Below are positions 1-5,959 of a DNA stretch of 6,127 bases, piece by piece. The position numbers and the translations under genes were made by a program. Numbering within the stretch: position 1 is the stretch's first letter; each line of letters begins with the position of its first letter. Source of the DNA: Alphaproteobacteria bacterium (GTDB taxonomy: Bacteria; Pseudomonadota; Alphaproteobacteria; Puniceispirillales; Marisalimonadaceae); contig JADHRC010000096.1 of NCBI GenBank assembly GCA_016777645.1, positions 1 to 6,127 of the forward strand, in the 5' to 3' direction. The notes below the pieces were generated by a model. That model saw nothing but the letters and a program-made list of their open reading frames with translations. It was not told the DNA's origin and made no database searches.

Positions 1-29
1 GAAGACATTTCTGTTTAGGTTATTTCAAA

Positions 30-1385
30 TTAAACATCCACGTATGGATTTTTTCCTTTTCTCAGCATTACCCTCATAGGTAGTCCTAACAAATCAAAAC
101 TTTCCATTAATGAAGTCATTAAAAATCGCTTATAGCTTTCTGGTAGGTTTTCTGGACTTGACATAAAAATAGCAAATGTTGGTGGCTTTACATTAACCTG
201 TGTTATATACCTAATGCTATTCTTTTTTCCTTTATATAAAGGTGGTGGATTATTTTCTATAATTGGTATCAACCACCTATTTAATTTACCAGTAGAAATT
301 CTAAATTTTAGTCTTTTCTCAATATCACAAATAGTTTCTACTAAATTTTCTATTCCATTCCCATAAAGACCTGACATAAAAACGATTGGAACTTTTTTAA
401 TTTGTGATAGTGAAACTTGTAATTGATTATAAATTTTTTCTTTTAAATCTTTTTTGTCTTCAACTTTATCCCACATATTTGCTCCAATTATTAACCCCCT
501 ACCCTCACCAACTATCATTCTCGCAATTGTAAGATCTTGTTTATCTAAACCAGTTGATCCATCAATGAGTAAAACACATACATTACTGTATTTTATTGTC
601 TTAAGAGTATCACCGACCATCTCCATTTCTAATGGTTTTACAATTTTAGATTTTTTGCGTAAACCTGCGGTATCAATAATACAAAAAGATCTGTCTTTAT
701 GACGCCATAAAACTTCAATTGCATCCCTTGTTACTCCTGCTTCAGAACCTGTCACTAATCTATTTTCACCAATAATATTATTTACTAATGTTGATTTACC
801 TGTATTCGGACGACCAATAAAACCAACTCTAATCAGGGGCATATCATTATCTTGATTAGAAATATTAGTTCTATTTTTATAATCTAGTTTTGAGTTTTCA
901 AGCTTATCCCTTAAAACATCATACAGATCTGACAATCCCTCACCATGTTCAGCAGAAAATGGTATTATAGTATTAAAACCAAGTGAAGCCCCTTCGCTTA
1001 GACCAATAAGACCGCTATTACCTTCACTTTTATTCAATAAAAGTATTACAGGTTTATTCAGCTTGATTAATTTTTTAGAAAAAAATTTTTCAACAGGAAG
1101 AACCCCAACTCTTGAATCAATTACAAATATTATAATGTCTGACTCTTCAATAGCTAATTCAGTTTGATATCTTATTTCAGTATCAGTTTTCCCAGTTAGA
1201 CTTTCATCCAGTCCCGCGGTATCTATCAAAATAAAATTCAAATCTACCAATGTTGCGTTACCATATTTTCTGTCTCTAGTAACGCCAGGCATGTTGTTAA
1301 CTATTGCTTTGTTTGAGCGAACTAAACGGTTAAATAGTGTTGATTTTCCAACATTCGGTCTTCCAACTAATGCAATTGTATACAT
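30..1385 (-). CDS. der: Ribosome biogenesis GTPase Der (EngA)
   Basis: Essential double GTPase that acts in the cytoplasm on assembly of the 50S ribosomal subunit. The 451-aa product is full length for the family. The first G domain shows GRPNVGKST (residues 8-16), GVTRD (34-38), DTAG (55-58), NKSE (118-121) and SAE (144-146). The second shows GRPNTGKST (191-199), GVTRD (217-221), DTAGLRKK (238-245), NMWD (303-306) and SGL (338-340). A KH-like RNA-binding domain follows at about 357-445, with the usual KPPTF, LPESYKRFL and KNPY signatures. An AAGG Shine-Dalgarno (complement of 1393-1396) lies 7 nt before the ATG and supports this start. It is the last gene seen of the minus-strand operon, 29 nt after bamB. 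Oddity: the second G4 motif is NMWD where the family normally has NKxD; codon 474-476 reads ATG clearly. Identity is not in doubt; only the effect of that change is open. Confidence 0.98.
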   Translation of the reverse strand: MYTIALVGRPNVGKSTLFNRLVRSNKAIVNNMPGVTRDRKYGNATLVDLNFILIDTAGLDESLTGKTDTEIRYQTELAIEESDIIIFVIDSRVGVLPVEKFFSKKLIKLNKPVILLLNKSEGNSGLIGLSEGASLGFNTIIPFSAEHGEGLSDLYDVLRDKLENSKLDYKNRTNISNQDNDMPLIRVGFIGRPNTGKSTLVNNIIGENRLVTGSEAGVTRDAIEVLWRHKDRSFCIIDTAGLRKKSKIVKPLEMEMVGDTLKTIKYSNVCVLLIDGSTGLDKQDLTIARMIVGEGRGLIIGANMWDKVEDKKDLKEKIYNQLQVSLSQIKKVPIVFMSGLYGNGIENLVETICDIEKRLKFRISTGKLNRWLIPIIENNPPPLYKGKKNSIRYITQVNVKPPTFAIFMSSPENLPESYKRFLMTSLMESFDLLGLPMRVMLRKGKNPYVDV

Positions 1386-1414
1386 TTTTTAGCCTTGAAG
1401 TGTTTATCTAGATG

Positions 1415-2725
1415 TTATTTGTAAGCTATTAGTTTACCGTTTACAGTAAGAAAATACAGTTTCTTTTCAACTGGCATAGGTGAAGTAGCTAGTTTACCAA
1501 CTTTAATAACTCCTGTTTCATTTCCATTATTTGCATCAAAAATTTTTACTTTACCGTCCTGAGTGGAAAGTAATAGATGTGAATCAACTAAAGTTGGACC
1601 TTTATACAAAATTAACTCTTTATCTTTAAAATATGAATTTTCATTAATATATCTTGGAAAATCTTTTTTCCATCTTACATAACCAGTTTTTTTATCGATT
1701 GCCACTAACGAACCGGAGTTACCAACTATAAATATAGTTTCCCCCGACAAAGAAGGAGTTTCAAAACCTCCAACAGGAACGCTCCACAATTTCTCACTAG
1801 TGTTAATATTAAAAGCAGCTGTAATACCAGATTGTGATACTAAATAAATATTGCTATCGTCATTAATTGGATTGGCTACAATGTCTCCAGTATGAAACAA
1901 TTTTGGTAATTCTTTATTGGATGAAATATTTTCTGTCCATAAAATTTCTCCATTATCAAGTGAAATTATAAAAAAAGAGCCACCTGTTCCAGGAACAACA
2001 ATTTTTTTGTCTACCAGAATTGGTCTTGCAGCCGTATATATAGAATTTGAATCACTGCCTAAAAAAGTACTCCAAACTATTTTTCCATTAACAGCATTAA
2101 ATGCAAAAAAATTACCTTCAAAATCACTCACAAATAAAAAATCATCAGTGACCGTAATCCCTCCTCTAAAAGGTAAAGGCGACTTGAATGACCATAACCG
2201 ACTTTCATTATTAGCATTATATGCAACTAACTCATCTAAACCATTATGAAGATAAAGAACCACATCGCCATCTTTATTTAATTTACCTGACAATGCTGGA
2301 GTACCAATAATTGTGTTTTCAAGATTTGAAAAAATAATTTTTTTCCAAATTGTTTTTCCTGTTTCTCCATTAATTTTAAATAAAGATCCTTCGTTATTCA
2401 ATATATACACGTTAGATTCAATAAATATAGGTTTAGATAATGAAGGGTTTTTGTCATCAATTTTTTGATTTGTATCGATTTCCCATATTTTTTGAGGAGG
2501 TAACTTAATCATAGAATTTAATGTCTTATAAGCTTCAGGATTAAAAATATTTTTAATCTCCAAAACCTCTGAAAGGTATGAGTTATTTTTATCTTCATTT
2601 ATTAAAAAATTTAAATTGAGAGTGTTTTTATTAATAGGAATATAATTATCTAGACTTAATTCCTCCTTGGAGGAACAACCTATTATACTAAAAAATATAA
2701 TTAAAAAGAATAATTTAGCGTGCAT
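1415..2725 (-). CDS. bamB: Outer membrane assembly lipoprotein BamB (PQQ-like beta-propeller)
   Basis: Lipoprotein subunit of the BAM complex, which inserts beta-barrel proteins into the outer membrane; BamB helps BamA receive substrates. The 436-aa product starts with a short lipoprotein signal peptide, a hydrophobic stretch and a lipobox ending IIGC, so the acylated residue would be Cys17. Ser18-Ser19 after it fits outer-membrane sorting. From about residue 78 onward PQQ-type blades repeat, each ending in a tryptophan: W81, W127, W178, W218, W263, W314 and W352, with typical DNGEILW and KTGYVRW motifs. This is consistent with an eight-bladed propeller, slightly longer than E. coli BamB (392 aa). 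The ATG lies inside the end of the upstream TPR-type gene (11-nt overlap) and no good Shine-Dalgarno is visible, so translational coupling is likely. The position between a YfgM-like gene and der matches E. coli and supports BamB over other PQQ-propeller proteins. Confidence 0.92.
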   Translation of the reverse strand: MHAKLFFLIIFFSIIGCSSKEELSLDNYIPINKNTLNLNFLINEDKNNSYLSEVLEIKNIFNPEAYKTLNSMIKLPPQKIWEIDTNQKIDDKNPSLSKPIFIESNVYILNNEGSLFKINGETGKTIWKKIIFSNLENTIIGTPALSGKLNKDGDVVLYLHNGLDELVAYNANNESRLWSFKSPLPFRGGITVTDDFLFVSDFEGNFFAFNAVNGKIVWSTFLGSDSNSIYTAARPILVDKKIVVPGTGGSFFIISLDNGEILWTENISSNKELPKLFHTGDIVANPINDDSNIYLVSQSGITAAFNINTSEKLWSVPVGGFETPSLSGETIFIVGNSGSLVAIDKKTGYVRWKKDFPRYINENSYFKDKELILYKGPTLVDSHLLLSTQDGKVKIFDANNGNETGVIKVGKLATSPMPVEKKLYFLTVNGKLIAYK

Positions 2726-3365
2726 TTGAGCTATAAACTTTTTTAATCAGATCAAGTCTATTTTTTTGTTCAAAGCTAATTTCAGATCGACTTAATAATT
2801 GATCAATAGATTGTTTTGCATCATCTATTTTATTAAATTTTATCATTAACAAAATTTTTAATTCAGACGCTAACAATTGTAATTTGCTTGGACTATTTAG
2901 AATAGGTTGTAATATATTTATCTGTTCATCAAATGGTCTTGTATTATTTTTCATAACAGTTAATAACCTTGCCAAATCTCTATAATAGATATCTATGTCC
3001 TGATTGTTATAAATAGTTTCATAATTCAATATCATTTCATTAATTTTACCTAATTTAAAATTAGCTTCTGCAAGACCAAAAAGTGAAAGAATTTTGTAAC
3101 CTCTATTGTTTTCATTAACTCCTTTAGAAAAATCTTCTAGGCTGGATTCAAATTCTTTATTTTCTAATTTTTTAATAGCAGAAAAATATTGTGAAGAACT
3201 ATTTTCTAACGTTTTTTGCTTCCATTGATTATAAAAAAAATAACCCAAAAATGAAATAATCAATACCAAAGCAATTGAAATAAAATATTTTGAATATTTT
3301 TTCCAAAACTGTATTAGCTGGTCTTGCTTGAGTTCTTCAGAGACTTCATCAAAGATGTCAGCCAT
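2715..3365 (-). CDS. YfgM-like membrane-anchored tetratricopeptide-type protein
   Basis: Probable inner-membrane protein with a periplasmic helical-repeat domain. The 216-aa product has a short cytoplasmic N-terminus (IFDEVSEELKQDQL, then basic FWKKYSKYF), one transmembrane helix at about residues 28-46, and an all-helical remainder with TPR-like spacing. The acidic-then-basic N-terminus followed by one membrane span is typical of the alphaproteobacterial TPR_21/YfgM-type proteins encoded just before bamB. In E. coli, YfgM (about 206 aa) associates with the Sec translocon partner PpiD and with periplasmic chaperone functions; the same role here is inferred from synteny and topology. GGAA (complement of 3372-3375) lies 6 nt upstream of the ATG and supports the start. 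It is the first gene of the operon and its stop overlaps bamB. Individual TPR motifs are weak by eye, so the family call is stronger than any functional one. Confidence 0.82.
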   Translation of the reverse strand: MADIFDEVSEELKQDQLIQFWKKYSKYFISIALVLIISFLGYFFYNQWKQKTLENSSSQYFSAIKKLENKEFESSLEDFSKGVNENNRGYKILSLFGLAEANFKLGKINEMILNYETIYNNQDIDIYYRDLARLLTVMKNNTRPFDEQINILQPILNSPSKLQLLASELKILLMIKFNKIDDAKQSIDQLLSRSEISFEQKNRLDLIKKVYSSNAR

Positions 3366-3509
3366 TAAAAATTCCGTTTTATTAAAGATTGAAAAATGTT
3401 TTTTTTGTATTTATTGTATACTATCAAACTAATAGATTGAAAAGACAAAATAAAAAATTGATAGAATGTATATAATCCACTTCAAAAATATTGATAAGAT
3501 TTATATCAC
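3366..3509. promoter_or_regulatory. Divergent promoter region between the YfgM-bamB-der operon and the DUF2794 gene
   Basis: These 144 bp separate two divergently transcribed genes, so both promoters should lie here. On the plus strand a perfect TATAAT (3471-3476) would start transcription near 3483, giving a leader of about 27 nt before the DUF2794 ATG. No good -35 box sits at the usual distance. On the minus strand TACAAT (complement of 3413-3418) is a possible -10 for the operon, again with a poor -35. In such AT-rich DNA, -10-like words arise by chance. The position between divergent genes is firm; the exact boxes are tentative. Confidence 0.6.
3471..3476 (+). promoter_or_regulatory. Candidate -10 box for the DUF2794 gene
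   Basis: An exact TATAAT consensus lies 33 nt upstream of the ATG at 3510. A TG dinucleotide at 3467-3468 is one base off the extended -10 spacing. No TTGACA-like -35 is seen 16-18 bp upstream, so recognition would depend on the -10 or on an activator. Confidence 0.4.
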
Positions 3510-3887
3510 ATGAATATTGTTAAATTTAAATTTCGTGAGCCTCACATTACTCACCTTAGTAATCCTATTAGTAAGAACCATGAAAAAAAAATAATATTTT
3601 TTTCTAAACTAGAACTTACATCAATTCTAAGCTTGTATAGTAGACAAGTTGCAAAAGGGTTGTGGAAAGATTATGCATTAGATAATCAAAATGGAACTGC
3701 AATTTTTTCAATCTTTAGACATACTCACGATAAACCAATTTATCGGATCGTAAAAAAAAAACTTAAGGGATTAAAAAAGAAGAATGAATTTTTGATTATC
3801 AAAGATGCCCAAATTATTAATAAAAGTAGTGAATTATTATTAGCTTTATCAAAATTTGAAAAAAAAATAAGTATAATGAGATATTAA
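3510..3887 (+). CDS. DUF2794 family protein
   Basis: Small uncharacterised protein of a family found in Alphaproteobacteria; no function is established to my knowledge. The 125-aa product carries the family's core at residues 31-80: FSKLELTSILSLYSRQVA, then GLWKDYALD, AIFSIFR and KPIYRI. A lysine-rich segment (82-92) and a C-terminal helix follow. No signal peptide or membrane segment is seen, so it is probably cytoplasmic. The ATG at 3510 is the only good in-frame start, because the later ATG near 3580 is out of frame. Its Shine-Dalgarno is weak (ATAAGA at best). It runs opposite to the yfgM-bamB-der operon and 49 nt ahead of the DUF3126 gene on the same strand, so the two may share a transcript. 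A run of ten A bases (3752-3761) inside the coding frame encodes consecutive lysines and could promote slippage. Confidence 0.85.
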   Translation: MNIVKFKFREPHITHLSNPISKNHEKKIIFFSKLELTSILSLYSRQVAKGLWKDYALDNQNGTAIFSIFRHTHDKPIYRIVKKKLKGLKKKNEFLIIKDAQIINKSSELLLALSKFEKKISIMRY

Positions 3888-3927
3888 TTCCTCAAAATAT
3901 AACTTAAAAATAACTTTAATATTATTC

Positions 3928-3936
3928 AAGGAAAGT
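3928..3936 (+). promoter_or_regulatory. Shine-Dalgarno for the DUF3126 gene with a choice of two tandem ATGs
   Basis: AAGGAAAGT precedes ATGATG. The AAGG core lies 5 nt from the first ATG (3937) and 8 nt from the second (3940). Both spacings work, so the product may begin at either methionine, a one-residue difference. Confidence 0.6.
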
Positions 3937-4149
3937 ATGATGGACAGGAATACAACTAGCAAAATTCAAGAATACTTAAGAAAATCTCTAGGCTCTAAAA
4001 GTATAAAATTAGAAGGAAGAGAAAATAAAAATGACTCCGCTGATGTCACGAATAATGGAGAATTCCTAGGAGTAGTTTTTGAAGATAAGGAAGATGGAGA
4101 AGTATGCTACCATTTTAATATGACTATACTAGATATAGACTTGAAATAA
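3937..4149 (+). CDS. DUF3126 family protein
   Basis: Very small cytoplasmic protein of a family largely restricted to Alphaproteobacteria; function unknown. The 70-aa product fits the family's usual size. It shows the expected order: an N-terminal helix with IQEYLRKSLG (residues 10-19), a basic IKLEGRENKNDSADV strand region (23-37), GEFLGVVFEDKEDGE (41-55) and the C-terminal FNMTILDIDL (59-69). It ends 5 nt before the stop of the opposing minus-strand gene, so the two genes converge tightly and I see no terminator hairpin between them. Co-transcription with DUF2794 across the 49-nt gap is plausible, but the strong Shine-Dalgarno shows it can be translated independently. Family assignment is from pattern recognition of the conserved core. 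Confidence 0.85.
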   Translation: MMDRNTTSKIQEYLRKSLGSKSIKLEGRENKNDSADVTNNGEFLGVVFEDKEDGEVCYHFNMTILDIDLK

Positions 4150-4154
4150 TATAT

Positions 4155-4745
4155 CTAAATATGTGTTAAAATCTCATTTAAAATGACTTTAAATAAGCTA
4201 ATATCAACAGGTAGATATAATAATACCCAAGGTATAACTAATATTGAAACAAAAATTAAACATAAACTTTTAAAGCTTAAAAATTTAAAAAAAATTGTTT
4301 TTTTTTCTCTCGCCGGTTCAGTATAAATTAAATTTTCCAGCTTATTAATTTTTTCCGAAAGTTCTAAAATCACCTCTACAGCTTCGTTGAATTTATTAGC
4401 CAACATCCTAAATTGAGCCTCATTGTGGTAATTCTCATCGCTATCTTCATTAACTTTTAACTGTGTATTTTGACTATAATTTTTTTCATTTCTTAAATTA
4501 TATTTAAATGAATTAATACCATTTAAATCCTTAGCATCGTCATTTAATTGATTATTTTTACTTGTTTTTTCAGATATATTTTCTATATTTTTTTTATCAA
4601 ACCCAACATTGGTTTTATTATTATTAGGTTTAATATCTAAATTATTTTTTTCTTTTTTAGTCAATAATTTTTCATTATGGGGTTCAAGATTATTTACCAA
4701 TCTCATTTTGTTTATTCTATTTCTAAGTTCTAAACTACTATTCAT
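4155..4745 (-). CDS. Hypothetical protein, low-complexity N-terminus with C-terminal membrane anchor
   Basis: I do not recognise this 196-aa protein. Residues 1-105 are rich in Asn, Lys, Asp and Glu and look disordered, apart from a short N-terminal basic helix (ELRNRINKMR). Residues 108-141 form a probable amphipathic or coiled-coil helix (FRMLANKFNEAVEVILELSE and onward). A basic stretch with REKK follows, then a hydrophobic segment at about 157-180 that fits one transmembrane helix, and a short tail. This suggests a mainly cytoplasmic protein anchored by its C-terminus. An AAGG Shine-Dalgarno (complement of 4752-4755) 6 nt before the ATG and the coherent architecture argue that the gene is real. 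It lies 60 nt downstream of the methyltransferase gene on the same strand and may be co-transcribed with it. It converges on the DUF3126 gene with 5 nt between them. No catalytic motif is seen. Confidence 0.75.
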   Translation of the reverse strand: MNSSLELRNRINKMRLVNNLEPHNEKLLTKKEKNNLDIKPNNNKTNVGFDKKNIENISEKTSKNNQLNDDAKDLNGINSFKYNLRNEKNYSQNTQLKVNEDSDENYHNEAQFRMLANKFNEAVEVILELSEKINKLENLIYTEPAREKKTIFFKFLSFKSLCLIFVSILVIPWVLLYLPVDISLFKVILNEILTHI

Positions 4746-4805
4746 AAATAACCTTAACTCTTATTAAAACTTATATAAATACGACTTAAATAAAATATTT
4801 TTAAA

Positions 4806-5126
4806 TTATTTGCTTTTAAATTCATTAAAACCTTCAGATATCAATAATTTTTTTTTAGTCTTAATTCCACCAACACCACTATAACCACCTAATAAACCGT
4901 CAGATCTTATTACTCTATGACATGGAATAATTGGTGGGTATGGGTTTTGGGCACATGCGTTAGCAACAGCTCTTGATGAATTAGGCCTTTTTAATATATG
5001 GGCTATTTCTTTATAAGTTTTAACACTACCTTTTGGTATTTTTTTGATTTCATTCCAAACAGCAATTTGAAATGTTGTTCCTTTTAATTTCAAAATTATT
5101 TCCTTTTTCAGTTTTGTTTTAAACAT
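4806..5126 (-). CDS. MGMT-family protein, catalytic domain only (O6-alkylguanine-DNA alkyltransferase type)
   Basis: Family members transfer alkyl groups from O6-alkylguanine in DNA to their own cysteine and are thereby inactivated. The 106-aa product covers only the catalytic, DNA-binding domain: GTTFQIAVWNEIKKIPKG (residues 16-33), a Tyr38 equivalent to that of Ada/Ogt, the recognition helix SSRAVANACAQNP with the candidate Arg52 finger (50-62), the active-site IPCHRV with Cys69 (67-72), and GGYSGVGGIKTKKKLL (80-95). The N-terminal domain of typical Ogt or Ada-C is absent. The 80 bp upstream cannot hold it, so this is not a frameshift remnant. The size matches alkyltransferase-like (ATL) proteins, but those carry Trp or Ala where this keeps Cys. 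It could be a minimal active methyltransferase or a damage sensor that recruits nucleotide excision repair. There is no clear Shine-Dalgarno, but the ATG is the only methionine codon in the frame. Confidence 0.9.
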   Translation of the reverse strand: MFKTKLKKEIILKLKGTTFQIAVWNEIKKIPKGSVKTYKEIAHILKRPNSSRAVANACAQNPYPPIIPCHRVIRSDGLLGGYSGVGGIKTKKKLLISEGFNEFKSK

Positions 5127-5206
5127 AAAAACATTGTTAGTTTTTGATCAAAATCTTTTTTAATATAACTAAACTTTTTATAATGAAGAAAAGATTATTG
5201 GAAGAT

Positions 5207-5740
5207 TTACTCTTCGTTTGCTGTTTCTATTTTCTTAGTTTCTAACTTCATTTTCTTCCATCTAATTTTCTGCCCACTAATATATTTTAAATATAACTCC
5301 TCTTTCTTTCCATACTCAAACCCCGAAGTCTTATTCAAGAAATAGCCTCCTTCTATAGGTATGTTTATATAAAAATATTCATCCTTTTCCTTCTCCCCTC
5401 TTGTTATTAAGTGAGTCTTTTCATTTTCATCTATGATATTCCAAAATTCCTTGATTGGAGTTTTTCTTGCAACTATCTGTTCTAAAGTCTCACTAAATGG
5501 TGTAAATTGATGCCTTACAAATCTTTTATTAACCCTTTTAAATTTAGTTACTTTTTTAAAATTATTTTTTTTATATTCTTCATAACATTGCTTTGAAATA
5601 CTTGTTATTCTCATTAAACAATACTCACCTGTAAAAAGAGATTTTAAAATTACCTTTTTTTTTTCAACTGGAAAATTAGAATCAAATATTTTTAAATAAA
5701 TATTATAAAAATCATCTGATTTATAATTCCAAAATCTCAT
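5207..5740 (-). CDS. Hypothetical basic protein of 177 aa
   Basis: I do not recognise this family. The product is lysine-rich and mixed in predicted structure, with no signal peptide or membrane segment, so it is probably cytoplasmic. Visible parts are an N-terminal aromatic-rich helix region (RFWNYKSDDFYNIYLKIFD), a basic block at residues 57-77 (KKNNFKKVTKFKRVNKRFVR), a segment HQFTPFSETLEQIVARKTP (77-95), then EFWNIIDENEKTHLITRGE (98-116) and an aromatic strand-like stretch EYFYINIPIEGGYF (121-134). The basic block could bind nucleic acid, but nothing catalytic stands out. The ATG is preceded by a weak AAGAG about 8 nt upstream. It is the first of three minus-strand genes and lies 80 nt upstream of the MGMT-type gene. 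A perfect inverted repeat lies about 53 bp before its start. The length and non-repetitive, folded-looking composition argue for a real gene. Confidence 0.75.
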   Translation of the reverse strand: MRFWNYKSDDFYNIYLKIFDSNFPVEKKKVILKSLFTGEYCLMRITSISKQCYEEYKKNNFKKVTKFKRVNKRFVRHQFTPFSETLEQIVARKTPIKEFWNIIDENEKTHLITRGEKEKDEYFYINIPIEGGYFLNKTSGFEYGKKEELYLKYISGQKIRWKKMKLETKKIETANEE

Positions 5741-5792
5741 TAGAATAACTCTTGTAAGTTGATAAATAAATTATGTCACAAATTAATAGTTA

Positions 5793-5811
5793 ATTGCATA
5801 TAAAATGCAAT
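5793..5811. repeat. Perfect 7-bp inverted repeat (ATTGCAT-N5-ATGCAAT)
   Basis: ATTGCAT (5793-5799) and ATGCAAT (5805-5811) are exact reverse complements separated by ATAAA. The element lies about 53 bp upstream of the ATG of the 177-aa gene, a position suited to an operator or activator site. As RNA it could form a short hairpin, but neither strand has a U-tract immediately after it, so a terminator role is less likely. I see no other copy in the window. Confidence 0.5.
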
Positions 5812-5817
5812 AATCAT

Positions 5818-5846
5818 AAAAAAGTAATATTTAATAATTCATCACT
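5818..5846 (-). terminator. Probable rho-independent terminator after the Wzz-like gene
   Basis: Read on the minus strand, AGTGAT-G (5846-5840) pairs with T-ATTACT (5829-5823), giving a 7-bp stem with two G-U pairs and a 10-nt AT-rich loop. A run of six T (5823-5818) closes and follows it. The stem is weak by usual standards but plausible in a genome this AT-rich. It lies 114 nt beyond the Wzz-like stop and upstream of the 177-aa gene, which would separate the two transcription units. Confidence 0.35.
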
Positions 5847-5959
5847 AGCTTGAATATATTTAAAGCACTGAGTTATAAAATAATAAGCTAAAAATTATCT
5901 TTATACTCTGTAATTTTCTATATTGAATGACAAGTAATCTCAATTATAAATCTAATTAT

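Noticed and set aside
1..29. A minus-strand ATG (complement of 6-8) 21 nt after the der stop, possibly the start of the next operon gene.
   Set aside because: Only 8 bases remain before the window edge and there is no clear Shine-Dalgarno, so it cannot be supported.
454..702. An open frame of 82 codons on the plus strand.
   Set aside because: It lies entirely inside der on the opposite strand, where motif conservation shows der is the real gene.
1917..2249. An open frame of 110 codons on the plus strand.
   Set aside because: It is antisense to the bamB propeller and shows no recognisable domain.
4145..4200. A bidirectional terminator between the converging DUF3126 and 196-aa genes.
   Set aside because: No stem longer than a few A/T pairs is visible; the genes simply end 5 nt apart.
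5201..5215. GAAGA-N5-TCTTC inverted repeat over the stop of the 177-aa gene as a terminator.
   Set aside because: The stem is only 5 bp and overlaps the stop codon, and no T-tract directly follows it on the minus strand.
5751..5779. A promoter for the 177-aa gene with GTGACA (complement of 5774-5779) and TACAAG (complement of 5751-5756), 17 bp apart.
   Set aside because: The spacing is ideal, but transcription would start only about 4-5 nt before the ATG and the -10 would overlap the weak ribosome site.
5741..5959. A small RNA or tRNA in the 219-bp gap.
   Set aside because: No tRNA-like cloverleaf or GC-rich structured core is seen; only the inverted repeat and the probable terminator stand out.
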